This document shows, piece after piece, positions 1 through 10,705 of a DNA stretch of 64,000 bases (position 1 is its first letter; every line of letters begins with the position of its first letter). Made by a program: the position numbers and the translations under genes. The stretch spans positions 248,001 to 312,000 of the forward strand of contig OZ176052.1 of NCBI GenBank assembly GCA_964247055.1, read 5' to 3'. This DNA is from Paragordius varius (Eukaryota; Nematomorpha). Under the pieces are notes generated by a model. The model had not been told where the DNA came from. It did not search any database and worked only from the letters and a program-made list of their open reading frames with translations.

Positions 1-120
1 ATTTATTATCTTAGCATTAAACAAATAAATATAGCATTTATATTGGCTCCTTTTTCTTGACATATTCTCCCATTTATGTATTATAATGTGGCAACACTTG
101 AACACATTCATATAAATTCA
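1..120 (+). mobile_element. Utopia-C type LINE, 3' end fragment
   Basis: This stretch matches the reverse complement of 31705-31805, which is the 3' untranslated end of a Utopia-C copy. It is followed directly by a U2 snRNA fragment in the same orientation, the arrangement expected for the 3' junction of a U2-targeted element. The rest of the copy lies outside the window. Confidence 0.55.
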
Positions 121-170
121 ATTTCTTCTTATCAGCTTAATATTTGATACGATCTCTATTATGTGCTCCT
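121..170 (+). pseudogene. U2 snRNA fragment
   Basis: The bases follow U2 snRNA from the TTCTTATCAGCTTAATAT segment into stem-loop IIa. Only about 50 nt remain. The left edge is the 3' junction of the preceding LINE; the right edge runs into sequence that was later split by a MITE. Confidence 0.6.
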
Positions 171-204
171 AAATATAAGCTTCATCTCTTCAATCCAATA
201 TTTA

Positions 205-441
205 TACCATTTACAATTTGAATTCGCCCTTATTCACCTTCAAACATTCAAATCTGAAATGAATTATGTGTTTTTAAGAGTAAAAATTACCTATATTTTA
301 AAAAAATGAAATTTTGTTTAAAATTAAATTAATACTGGAAAAATAATAAACTATGCCATAAAGATATATTTTATATTAATAATGATTTTTGCCCGAAAAT
401 ATATAATTTATTTTTAGGGTGATTTTGAATTGTAAATAGTA
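205..441. mobile_element. Iteron MITE, copy 1 (Tc1/mariner-like, TA site)
   Basis: The ends are inverted, TACCATTTAC on the left and GTAAATAGTA on the right, next to degenerate 21-bp repeats of the TTCAAATTCACCC type. It has no coding capacity. The inverted copy of this region near 31630-31650 lacks it and reads straight through a short TATA run, so the insertion and its boundaries are supported by an empty site. Confidence 0.75.
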
Positions 442-463
442 TATATATATAGTGATCAAAGTG

Positions 464-556
464 AGCGCCTTCCCGAAATCTCCAAAAATAAATTTATTAA
501 TTATTATGGATCTTTTTAATGGTCGTATATCAAATATCAATATGATAAGAACAGAT
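464..556 (-). pseudogene. U2 snRNA fragment (3' side of a LINE insertion)
   Basis: On the minus strand the fragment starts with ATCTGTTCTTATCA, exactly the U2 nucleotide that borders the intact element at 42873. It runs on to the TTTTTGGAGATTT Sm-site region. The distal U2 stem-loops III and IV are missing. Confidence 0.75.
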
Positions 557-1902
557 TTTATTTTCAATGTAATATACATTAAAACTAAAAAAGGTCCGTG
601 TGGTTAAATATAATATTTTTTTATATGTTGGTGAATGCTGGATTATGGGATGGACACATAAGAATTTATGATTATTTTATAATAAATTTTGTACGAAAAT
701 ATTTTACGAATAAAAAACAATCAAAAAGAATAGGAGTGAAAAACTCTAAACAGGGTTAAAAATATTCCTCCAAGGGAATTTATATTTGATCTTGTTAGTT
801 GGTCTAATTGCACCACATTCCTTTTGATTCGATGACTGTTGTTTTGTTTAAGGCTAGATCACCGTAACAGAGCTATGTTCAAGAACATTTGTGTTGTTGA
901 TTGGAGGTGATGAGCAATGATTGGCTGTGTTGATGTTTAAACTGTGGCTAATGAATTAACTTAATTAGCCATGGCGCTTGTAAAAACGGTTTTGATAACT
1001 TAGCTACCATTTTACTAGGACCAGAGCTGTTATAGGAGCCATATTGTTGAATAATCATCAGGCTTCCGAATCGAAAATTAAGTAACATGGTGTTAAATAT
1101 GTTAACTGTTGGTCGTTTTTAGAATACCGTTATCACTTCCGAAGGCCATAGGAAGTATCTTGACCTCGTTTGGGTTTTGAGACAATAAGGGCATCAGCTG
1201 GATGTATTTGTCCACCTTATTGATACAGGTTGAGACCAAAGCCCCCCGCGTTCATCAAGGCAGGTCACGTCAATTAGAAAATGAATGCCGTGATATTTAT
1301 TACTAAATATAATAAAGACGAAGGGTACCCGGATAAGAGTAGTCGTACAAAGCTTCAACGCAACATAAAAATGTTTAAAGTAATCATAAAGACGATGTAA
1401 TAGTGAGCTATTTATTCGTAAGAAATCTTAGCACTGATTAAAGATATGTAGTAAAGTGGGTGCCGCTATCATCACTATTGCGATGATGCGGGAACCTGGA
1501 CGAGTGTTTGTAGGGTTTTTAATTTGAGTTGATTCAATGAATCTTCAATTTTGAATCCTACCTCGGATGTTTTGAAAGAGGAACTGGTCTAGGGGGAAGC
1601 CGCCTCGATGCGAGCTTGGGAATGACGATAAGGCTATGTAAAAACGGATAATTATTTTAGACTAAATAGTTCGAACAAGGCGGCGGAAGAATGGGTCAAT
1701 GTTAAGGTTGTTACCCTTTTATAAAAAAGTGCTAATTGGAATAGTCCTATAGAGTAGACCGAGAAGCACGATGCCGTACGAAATTAGCTGAAATATTGGA
1801 GACATTAATGATTTCAAATTATTTGATGGAAATTTTGAAATATACGAGACAGAGCGAAGTCGAGTGGTCGCTGAAATTTGGTGGTTAATATGGTAGAAAG
1901 TT
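557..1902 (-). mobile_element. Utopia-3 LINE, 5'-truncated copy
   Basis: The minus strand carries a decayed C-terminal part of a Utopia-type ORF: the conserved stretch before the endonuclease, then the endonuclease region, then a 3' UTR ending at the U2 fragment. No ORF survives. It is a close inverted relative of the copy at 29780-31522. Its 5' side stops at the MITE beginning near 1903. Confidence 0.7.
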
Positions 1903-2450
1903 CAAGTTGGCCCTTTGACTTTTTTGTTTTTAATTTTTATCAATCAAATCGTAAATAATTCATCTATTTTATTGTTTTTAAACCTATTTTCTATTATTTA
2001 ACATAAATTTTAAATCGATATCAATTTTTAAGAAACCGTATATTTTTAATAATTTTTTAAAATAATTTGGAATATGTAAAAGATTTAAACACGATATGAA
2101 AAAATATATAAGTTTTCTGGGATATTAATTAAAATTATTCCTTAAAAACATTTAAAACTCAATAATTTTGTTCAATTGAAAAAAATAGTTTGAAACAAAA
2201 TAGTGGTTTTTTAATTAAAATTTTTTAAATGAATAAATATATAAAAAAAGAAAATTAGGTCAATAAATAATAAAATAAAAAAATAAATGCAAAAATTATG
2301 CTTAAATCAAATTTATAATTTTTAAGGAACTTTAAGTGTTTAAGGACCAACTTGAAATGTTCAAGGACCAATATGAATTGTAAGGACCAACTTGAACACT
2401 TCAAGGACCAACTTGAAGTGTTCAAGGACACTCTTGAAGTGTAAATGGTA
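1903..2450 (-). mobile_element. Internally deleted derivative of the Tc1-like transposon
   Basis: The right end carries tandem repeats of the CAAGGACCAACTTGAAGTG type and finishes with GTGTAAATGGTA, matching the left terminus at 26683. The left half matches the sequence inside the right end of that element (about 29420-29545). The transposase is gone. The equivalent of the MITE at 27026-27422 is absent, so this copy gives an empty site for it. The extreme left iterons are missing. Confidence 0.65.
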
Positions 2451-2589
2451 TATATTTATGTTAAATATTAATTGTGTTTAAAATGCACCAAAATTTTGTT
2501 GAACAAACGTTTTAAATAAAATTTAGAAATACAAAATAAATATTAAAACTTAATATACTATAATCTTTTATTTGTGAATGATAGAATAC

Positions 2590-3460
2590 TTATACCGACA
2601 TACAGCAGGACGTATCTAACATACTGGGCATGACGGATTGCAAATGATGAACAATAAGCGAGATATTCTTTATATTGGCCATGTGTACAAACAAGAAAAT
2701 TTTGAAGAATAATGTGAACCGTGTAAAAAGAACAAACCTAATATGAAGTAAATCCTATACGTGAGAATGAAACCCAACACCACGTTGTGGGAGATGATTG
2801 ACCTTGACATAGCCGGGCCCATAGAGGGGTATTTTTGGTTAGTCGCGATTGATAGTGCTCTCAGATAGGTTGATGTAGAACTAAAATCAATAACATCACA
2901 AAATATTGAATTGCTTAAAAAAAATATGGAAAGATTTAGGTCTTGAGATAAACGGTGACTGATAACGGGACGTATTTAACATCAATAAATTCAGAAGTAC
3001 GTTACATAATATTAATAAACATATTTTAGTGTGTCTAAAGCTAATGGATTAGTTTTAAGATTTACTGCAACCTAAATTTATAAAAACTGAAAACATGCAT
3101 GGACACGAAGCATTGGAAATAATTTATATGGATATCGAATCAAAACTACACAGTGCAATTAGGAATACACCATCAGAAGTCTTTCTCTAAAGACACCCCA
3201 ATGGCCCATTATCATGGCCAAATCCGAGTTCATAGATAACGAAATAAAACAGACTCGTCAATTTGTTCCAAGGCTGAAGGTTCTTATAAAAAATGATAGA
3301 GAAAGGATGGAGATCAGAGAAGCCTTAGAACGCAGGGGCCAACTGACAGTGTCCTCAGAAAGCACGCAAGCATTCGAAACAAAAAAATGGAATGATTTTA
3401 TATCAAAAGAAAATATTTCTATCTCACAAGATCTTGAAGCCGCAAACAATACATAAAATC
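2590..3460 (+). mobile_element. LTR retrotransposon fossil, integrase part
   Basis: A decayed plus-strand reading resembles an integrase core of the Ty3/gypsy type: a zinc-binding-like N-terminal stretch, a tryptophan followed by an Asp-containing GP motif, and a later TDNG-type motif. The last 80 codons form a short open frame (3214-3456). The copy is old and clearly broken, with many interruptions. The exact clade is uncertain. Confidence 0.55.
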
Positions 3461-3554
3461 AATGGAGACACACCAACTTATGATAGCAGCTAAGTCGGAA
3501 ACCGAGTATAACACATATCCAAATATCCACAATGTCAACAAAAACCTCCCGATT

Positions 3555-4205
3555 GTTGTATATTATAATGCAAATAACATTCTACTTTAATTAGCCAATT
3601 ATCCAACAAATATATAAATACACCTGAGTGGCGAAACTACGGAGAGCTAGGAGGAGCAGTGCGGAGAGGCCCAGGCAAAACAGGGGCCCTTTTATATAAT
3701 TTATAGTAAATTTAATCCCCCTTTCTATTTTGAGTGGGGGCCTAAAATTTATTACCTTTTTTATTTACAGATATGTAAGTAATGATTTCCTGATTGTTAT
3801 ACTTGCAAAGAATAAAGAGAATTATTTATTAAAAGAAAGAAAAAGCGCAAAAATGCATTTTTTTACTATCTCAATAAGCGGTTTTATTACAAGTTGATAA
3901 TTAATAAACCCCTTAATTCTTTCCAGTTATCACCTTAAAAAGTGAAAATAGTTAAAAAATAAATAACTGAGATAATTGACAACAAAAAAGAAAAGCTTAT
4001 AAATTTATAGTCCTAAATTATTTTGTTATTTAAAATTATAAAATATAAAACATGTTATGAAGATTATTTTCTTAGTTTATCTTTGCAATTAGAAGTCTTA
4101 GTGCGGCGAATGGATTAAAAGTATAATGCAAATAACATTCTACTTTAATTAATTGACAATCATCCATTTAAATATATATAAATACACCCGTAGAGACACA
4201 AAACA
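3555..4205 (+). repeat. Pair of LTR-like direct repeats with intervening insertion
   Basis: About 65 bp at 3560-3625 recurs at 4123-4190. Both copies start AATGCAAATAACATTCTAC and run into a TATAAATACACC TATA-like motif. They lie just downstream of the integrase fossil and may be LTR remnants of it. The intervening 480 bp begins GTGGCGAAACTACGG and may be a hAT-type insertion, but no matching right end is visible. Confidence 0.35.
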
Positions 4206-5154
4206 CTTAGTTATATTTTACCCAATTCAACAAAATAAATTTTTTTTATTTTTAATTTAAATATAGACGTTTATAACCGTGTTTTGAAGCTGTCCAAACG
4301 AATTTAGAAGACAAAAACTAAAAAAATACAAGATTTTTCCATACAGAAACATAATGTTTGATAAATCAATAAACTTGAACAACTTTCATATCAGTATTTT
4401 TTTAAGTTTAAGCTCTGGGTTATAAAAATTCCACGAAATGCGTTGAAACAATAAAAAGGTAATGAAATGTTTGCACTAGTTATAATGGTAAGAGCATAGA
4501 AAATAGGACATAGAATATAAATGCATATAGTAACACAAAAATCACATATATTTTTATATATAACACTTGGATATAACACAGTTATTTTAATCCTTCAATT
4601 TTGGGGTCGATAGTAACCCCACTGTCAAAATTTAATATTTTAAAAAAGGAATGCACTTACATACGAGAAATCAAAATTTATTAATATACTTGATAATTAT
4701 TTTATAAATAAACCGGAATGTTGCAAAACAAAACACTTTTACTGGTTACAATGTAGATAGATTTTAATTAAACTTTAATTTTAGCCATAGAACCAAATAA
4801 TGTAACAAAAATTGCGTTGAGAAGTTCGATATGAACTATTTTTTAAAAATTAATTTTTTTAAAATTGATTGCTGTTTCTCTCACTCGTTTTTTTTGTTTT
4901 TTTACAACTCTTCCTCCTTTTATTTCCGTTTTTTAATTCAAAATTTATTTAACAAACACAAAACCACCTTATTAACGCACATTTCTTTCACTATTTAAAT
5001 ACCCAACTTTTTAAATCTTGTATTTTACCTCGTGGTATCTATCGATGTTGTCAGCTGAAAACGACAAAACCGCATGGATTTTTTGAAATCAGGCGATTCG
5101 CTCAAGATCGTCTGCCTTATGAATATGATAAGTACACACCAAAGCCATATAATT
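4206..5154. other. AT-rich intergenic stretch with one MITE piece
   Basis: No gene is seen. At 4562-4625 there is the start of a TTAA-type MITE (an AACACTTGGATA end and a GGGGTC...ACCCC palindrome). The stretch 4410-4510 resembles diverged parts of the spacer repeat at 41880-41960. Nothing else could be assigned. Confidence 0.5.
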
Positions 5155-5779
5155 TTTTTTATCTATACTTTAGGAATATGTTTATCATTTTGTAAAGAGT
5201 GCAATATAAAGATGATGAAGTTTTACTGTAACTCGGATATGAATCCATAATAAAAGTTAAGTCCATTTTTATAAATTTTATTTAGGTTATCCTATATCGG
5301 TAAAATTATTATTGTTTTTTATTGTTAACGTTTTAATTAATTAGAACTAATAATCAACAGCTCAATCAATAACAAACCTCTGATCCAAAAATAAACAATG
5401 TCCTTTCCAAAGCGCACCTTGTGTACGGTATCTTTTAATTCTCTTTTGATATAATAATCAAATTAAATAACACTATTTACAGTTAATAAAAAATTAAAAC
5501 ATGATAACATAATATATTTCTGCAAAAATTTGCATTTATAAAAATTTCAGTAAAAAATTTAAAAGGTTTTTCCCAATATAACGTCCACATAGGACGACCT
5601 TTACCGCCTTTTACTATTTTACACGCCTTAGTGTAGGAGTGATTAGCATATCATTTTTCACAGATTCTAATTACATATCCAATGAAACGTATAATACTAA
5701 ATTCATGATAAGCAAAAATGTGTAAATAATTATAAAATGCGCAAACAATGATTTATGATACCATCACGATGAGTTAATC

Positions 5780-8077
5780 CAGTGATACTCAAACCGCGGC
5801 CCGCGGGCCGCATGCGGCCCTAAGTGTGCTTTAAAAATGCACTATGACTGATATTAAATTTTTTTTAAATAATATTTATTTTTTACCCAATTTGAATGTA
5901 GAAAAATTTCCTACATTAAAATGATTTTAAAATTTATGATTTATGGGCACACGTTGTTTCTTCTTCTTTTCTTTATTCCTATTTTTTTTACATAATATTT
6001 AAACATAAATTCAAAGGATGACAAATGCCAAAAAACGTAAATTATCCGATGAAAATCGCTCCTTTAAAAAAGAATGGGAAACTAATTTTTTTGTCGTTTT
6101 AAATAACAATGTTGCTACCTGCCTTATATGCAAGGACAATATAATTATAAAAAAATACAATATTGAAAGACATTTTAAAATCCATTATTCTCATAAATTA
6201 CCAGAAAATCTTGAGGAAAGAAATGAAAAATATAAAAATTTTATGGAATTATACGAGAAAGAAAAATCTATTATGGCCATAGCTTTTTCCCAGGAAAAAG
6301 CTGTAACATTAGCTTCGTATGAAATTTGCTATATTTTAGGAAAAAATATGAAACCGTTTACTGATTCCCAACTAATTAAAGAATGTTTAATAAATGGTTG
6401 CACTTTTTTATTTGATAAATTCCATAATAAAGATCAAATCATGAGGCAAATTAAAAAACTTCAACTTTCTGATTCAACATGTGCTCGACGCATTGAAGAT
6501 ATGTCTAAATATATTTTTAACAATACATTATTGGCTCTGAAAAATTGCAAATACTTCAGTATTGCAATCGATTCTAGCACTGATATAAGTTCAACACCTC
6601 AATGTGCGCTCTTCGTGAGATTTTGCAACGACAAAATAATCAACGAGGAATATTTGAAATTTTTACCAATGAATAATACCACAAAAGGCAGTGATTTTCT
6701 TGAAGTAATTAGCACCTTTTTCGATAATAATGGTATATCTATGAAAAAATTGGTTTCGATCTGCATAGATGGCTGTCCCTCTATGATTGGAATAAACAAA
6801 GGGTTTATTTCTCTTTTAATAAAACAAATATAATTTGCAAAATCTATTATCCTTTCACTGCTTCATTCATCAGCAAAACTTGGTTTCGCGTGTAAAAGAT
6901 GAATCACTAAATTTAGTAATTAAAACGGTTGTGGATATAGTTAACTACATCCGTGGCAGAGAATTCAATCACATTAAATTTAAAAACCTTCTGAAAGATA
7001 TCCACAGTGAGTTTGATGATATTCTTTTGTACACCGCTGTGAGATGGCTAATCCTTAGCAAAGTATTGAATAGATTTTTTGATTTAAGACATGAAATTTT
7101 ATTATTTATAAAAGATAACAGAAAGTTTGAGGAGGAAATTAATAGTGACAAATGGTGGGTTTTATTAACCTACCTTTGCGACATTACTTATAAACTTAGT
7201 ACTTTTAATACAAGTCTTCAAGGGAGCAAAATAATAACCCAATTTGCTAATCATATATTTGCTTTTGAAGAAAAATTAATAATATATAAACAAGATTTTA
7301 TAGATAAAACACTCCTACATTTTCCAACACTTAAAACGATTCATAAAGAAAATATGGAATTTACCGCGGATATTAATTTAATAATAGACAATCATTTCAT
7401 TTTATCTAATGAGATGAAATTCAGATTTCAAGAATTAAAAAATATAAAAAATTGCTTAAAGCTAGTGGAAAATCCATGGCATATGGATATATCCAACATT
7501 AAGCAACTTGAGCTTTTTGGTTTTGATCAGGCGGTTATCATTGAAGAATTCGTTGATTTTAAAAATGATTCCAATTTGGAAGCTATATTTAAGGAAAACC
7601 GTAGAGAAGAAAGATATATAGAGTTCTGGCAAGTTGTGCCAAATAAATATGAAAATATAAAAAAATGTGCTCAAGTTATCTTAACTATTTTTCCATCAAC
7701 TTACACGTGTGAGACGGCATATTCAAAAATGAAGTATATTAAGAATACTTACAGAAATCGCTTAACTAATGATCATATGGACGACGTATTAAGAATGGCC
7801 TGCCATGAGGCGAAACCAAATTTGTCAAAAATTATTGGTTAATATTAAAATAAATGTTGTTATCAATATATTTTAATTTTTAAAACTAAATGGTGCAAAA
7901 CGAATTTTTAGCTGGATTTACATGCGACCCGCAAAAAATTTATTGTGCTGATTTAGAGTATAAATATGTGCGTATGTGTCAAATAGCTATGGAATATTTG
8001 CCATTATAAGGTTCATGGCCCTCGAAAAAAAAATATGTTTTATTTGGCCCGTCAAATTTTTTTGGTGAGTACCACTG
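5780..8077 (+). mobile_element. hAT transposon, near complete
   Basis: The element starts CAGTGATACTCA and ends with the inverted TGAGTACCACTG, so the terminal repeats match at 11 of 12 positions. It is flanked by a perfect 8-bp duplication AGTTAATC (5772-5779 and 8078-8085), the hallmark of hAT insertion. The second duplication unit near 15125 keeps an unoccupied site. It encodes one transposase, split here into two reading frames. Confidence 0.93.
6018..7842 (+). pseudogene. hAT transposase with one frameshift (ZBED/GTF2IRD2-like)
   Basis: This would be a DDE transposase that cuts and pastes the surrounding element. The first frame (6018-6833, 271 codons) has a BED-type zinc finger with C35, C38, H52 and H56, catalytic D185 in an AIDSSTD motif, and D251 in CIDGCPSM. 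The second frame (6835-7842, 335 codons) begins with the SFHCFIHQ motif that follows directly in this family. It ends with the hAT dimerisation block, including the catalytic-type Glu in TCETAYSKMK. Together they have the usual length of about 600 residues. The two halves are in different frames with no gap in homology, so one small indel near 6833 breaks the gene. No intron is needed. The many intact codons point to a fairly young insertion. The product resembles the transposases behind domesticated vertebrate genes such as ZBED5 and FAM200. Confidence 0.85.
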
Positions 8078-8290
8078 AGTTAATCCATACATTGAATGCA
8101 TTTTCATTTTTTTATTTTATACCAATACCTTTAAATATGTTTGTCATTTAGACATAATATTTCACATACTCTCCATAATGTTATTTTTTGGAGTTGCCTA
8201 TTATTGAAATTATTTAAAAATTTTAAAACAAAAATAACATATTCGTTAAAACACTACATTTATTTTTAATTTCTATATTTTATTGTAACA

Positions 8291-8400
8291 ATTGACCTGA
8301 TGGGGATGGATAGGCAAGTTTAGAAAATCCTCCCCAAAATCTCCAAAAATAAGGTTATTAGGGACCTCTTTAGAAGTAGTATTAATATTAAGCTGAAAAA
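8291..8400 (-). pseudogene. Diverged U2 snRNA fragment
   Basis: The minus strand shows a decayed U2 middle part: AGCTTAATATTAAT, the GAGGTCC-like loop II region, then the Sm-region ATTTTTGGAGATTTTGGGGAGG. The last stem-loop is not recognisable. It borders the Utopia-B 3' end and corresponds to the unit 2 fragment at 15358-15462. Confidence 0.6.
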
Positions 8401-9310
8401 CACAAATTTATTTAAAACACCATTACCTTTTGGGGTATTTTCTATACCAGAGCCATTTGTATATATATATATCTTAAAAGTATTTAAGGTATTAAGCTAA
8501 ATTTAAAAATATGCTTTCTTTAGTTTTTTAGGCGCATTCAAAAATTTTATACAATGTAAAATAGTGAAAAAATTCGTCTCAATTATGCCGCTAATTTTTT
8601 CAATAATTTTATTTAAATCGCCAATGGACAATAATTAAAAAATTTAACTTTAAAAAGCTTTCAGGCTACATTTTACCAGCAAATACTTGATGTATTTTAT
8701 ATCAGTTGTTCGTTTATATAGTGTTTTGGAGGCTTCACAATTCTAGACTCTAGAAGTCACAAAACTGTAAACTACAAAGAAATTGATAATTCAATTTTAA
8801 CTAAAATAACCAAAGCTGTAATTTATTTACAAAATTTAGCTCTGGGATATAAAACTGCCCCAAAATGTAAATAAGGACAAAAAAATTATATATTATTAAA
8901 TATATATATATATTTATGTGTGTATTATTACTTTATACTACAAGGATTATATCAAATGTTGACGAAATAATAAATGCTATACTAGTTATAGTACTGAGAA
9001 TAAATTGATTATTTTATAGATTATTTAAAATAAGGTGGTTATATATTTCCTACATAATTTTTTGAAATTATAATGATTCTCCATATTTTTGAGCTGTAGA
9101 AAATGGTACTGCTTACTATTTGCTTGCGAATTATTTGAGCATCTAGCGGTGAGCAGAGTTTATTAAGAATAATATTTTTCGGGTGCCATGCATTTAATGC
9201 TCCTACGATAGTGGAAGAATCCAGACTGTTTTAAATTGGGATTGTAATTGAGGAATAAAATATTTTTTTTGTTTTTGGAGTTTTGGATCCTGGTATAAAT
9301 AGAAAAGTGG
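8401..9310 (-). mobile_element. Utopia-B LINE, 3' end only
   Basis: On the minus strand the final codons of a Utopia-type ORF are visible at about 9015-9250. They carry the signature in which a PLIVGALGAW-like block precedes a final helix ending in SSEIW-like residues. A 3' UTR of about 600 bp follows and then a U2 fragment. The open frame is decayed. Unit 2 has the same structure at 15463-16366. The long 3' UTR separates this family from the intact element. Confidence 0.65.
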
Positions 9311-9439
9311 CCCGATATTTATAGAGTCTATAAAAACTGATTTGTTTATATGATCCTTATAAACTTTTCATTTTTCTATCATCATTTTTTAATAAACTTT
9401 GTTTTGTTATAAAAAGGTAAAATGGTTTTAATGATTGTG
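9311..9439 (-). other. U2 gene 3' flank
   Basis: Sequence just downstream of the U2 fragment on the minus strand is shared with the other U2 loci (16367-16524, 42500-42719, and partly 22560-22655). It includes a conserved AGAAAAGTGGCCCGATAT-like block on the plus strand. It is probably ancestral U2 spacer rather than part of the LINE. Confidence 0.45.
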
Positions 9440-9585
9440 TTTGGGCTCCTGGAGATACTGCAATACGTTGACCCGATGGGGAGAGATAGGCAACTTAGAG
9501 CGCCTCATCAAAATTGCCAAAAATTAATTTGGTATCATGGACCTCTTTAGAGCTCCTATCAGATATTAAATTGATAGGAACAGAT
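9440..9585 (-). pseudogene. U2 snRNA 3' portion, disrupted
   Basis: Reads on the minus strand from ATCTGTTCC through the stem II, Sm and stem III regions to stem-loop IV (TATTGCAGTATCTCCAGGAG) and the AAACACAATCATT flank. The first 37 or so nucleotides of U2 are missing because the LINE joins at ATCTG. Confidence 0.85.
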
Positions 9586-10705
9586 TTTTACTTATTTTAT
9601 ATATAATATATGTAAATGTTGGCTATGAAATGAAGACTTACGAATTTATATTTAAAATTTATAATAAATTTTGTCATAAAAATATTTTACGTGTAAAAAA
9701 TTAACTACTAATAGAGGAAAAAATAGGAGAAAAAAAAACCCCGGATGTAGTTAAAAAAACATACCCATAGTAATCTCTGTTTGATTCTGTTGGTAGATTT
9801 TATCTCGCACAGTCGTTTTCATTCAATTGTTGTATTGTTGAAAGATTGACCAAAGTAATAGGGCTGAGTCCTGGTGTCATTTGTGATGTTGATTGTAAAT
9901 TATCAATATTGGTTGTGTTCTAAGTACATGTTTCGGCAGTGGCTGGAGAATTGACGGCCGGGTTAGAGGTCATATCTCTGTCGGTAAGTTCCTCCATTTT
10001 TAAACTCGTACCAGAGCCGTGATGAGTGTCGTATTGTTGAACTTATCATCAGGGTTCTGAGCCGAGAAATAGAGGAACTAGATGTAATATTCTTTAAACC
10101 TACGTCGTTTTTTGGGTACCATGATCCTAAACTTCCGACCATCAATGGGAGTATCTTGACTTCGTTTGAGTTATTAGACAATAAGGGAATTAAAGAGGTA
10201 TATTTTTTCACCTTATTTTTCCAGCCAAGGCCGCCAACCGATCATCAAAAGGACAGGTCACGTCGATGATGTATATAATGCCGCGGAATTTAATTACTAA
10301 GTCAGGTTTCAGGGGGAGGGAGGCTGGGTAGAAGTTCTTGGATATGATTTCAACACCACATGAAAAATGTGTTTTTAGTATAGTGACGATGGAATCATGC
10401 CGAGCTCTCCATGCACGCGAATATTTTAAACAATGATTAAAATATGGGGTAGAGTGTCAGGATGGCGCCCGCATCGTCGACACGGGGGGTTATGCGAAGA
10501 GCCTGGTCGCGTGTTTGTTGGAAGTAAGTTAAGGCGGGCCCGATGGATAAATCTCCAATCTCGAAAAGAAATGCCTGATCCGGCTGTAATAAATGAGGAG
10601 CTAGCTTTGTGTAGGGAGGCTGCTTCGATGGCACGGCCTTGCGAAGGACACGCGATAAGGTTTTTTAAAAACGAATTAGTAAAGTTAGCATAAATTGTAC
10701 GAAAC
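9586..10705 (-). mobile_element. Utopia-2 LINE, minus copy (5'-truncated)
   Basis: The 3' UTR leaves the U2 fragment at 9585. The decayed ORF C-terminus then follows in reverse order, with the last conserved block at about 9963-10211 and the CCHC endonuclease finger near 10430-10640 (CRRCG-type, then LPHI). Several short frames remain but the ORF is broken. It meets the plus copy head-to-head at about 10705. Confidence 0.75.

Noticed and set aside
3214-3456. Host gene of 80 codons
   Set aside because: It continues the decayed integrase reading and lies beside LTR-like repeats, so it is part of the fossil.
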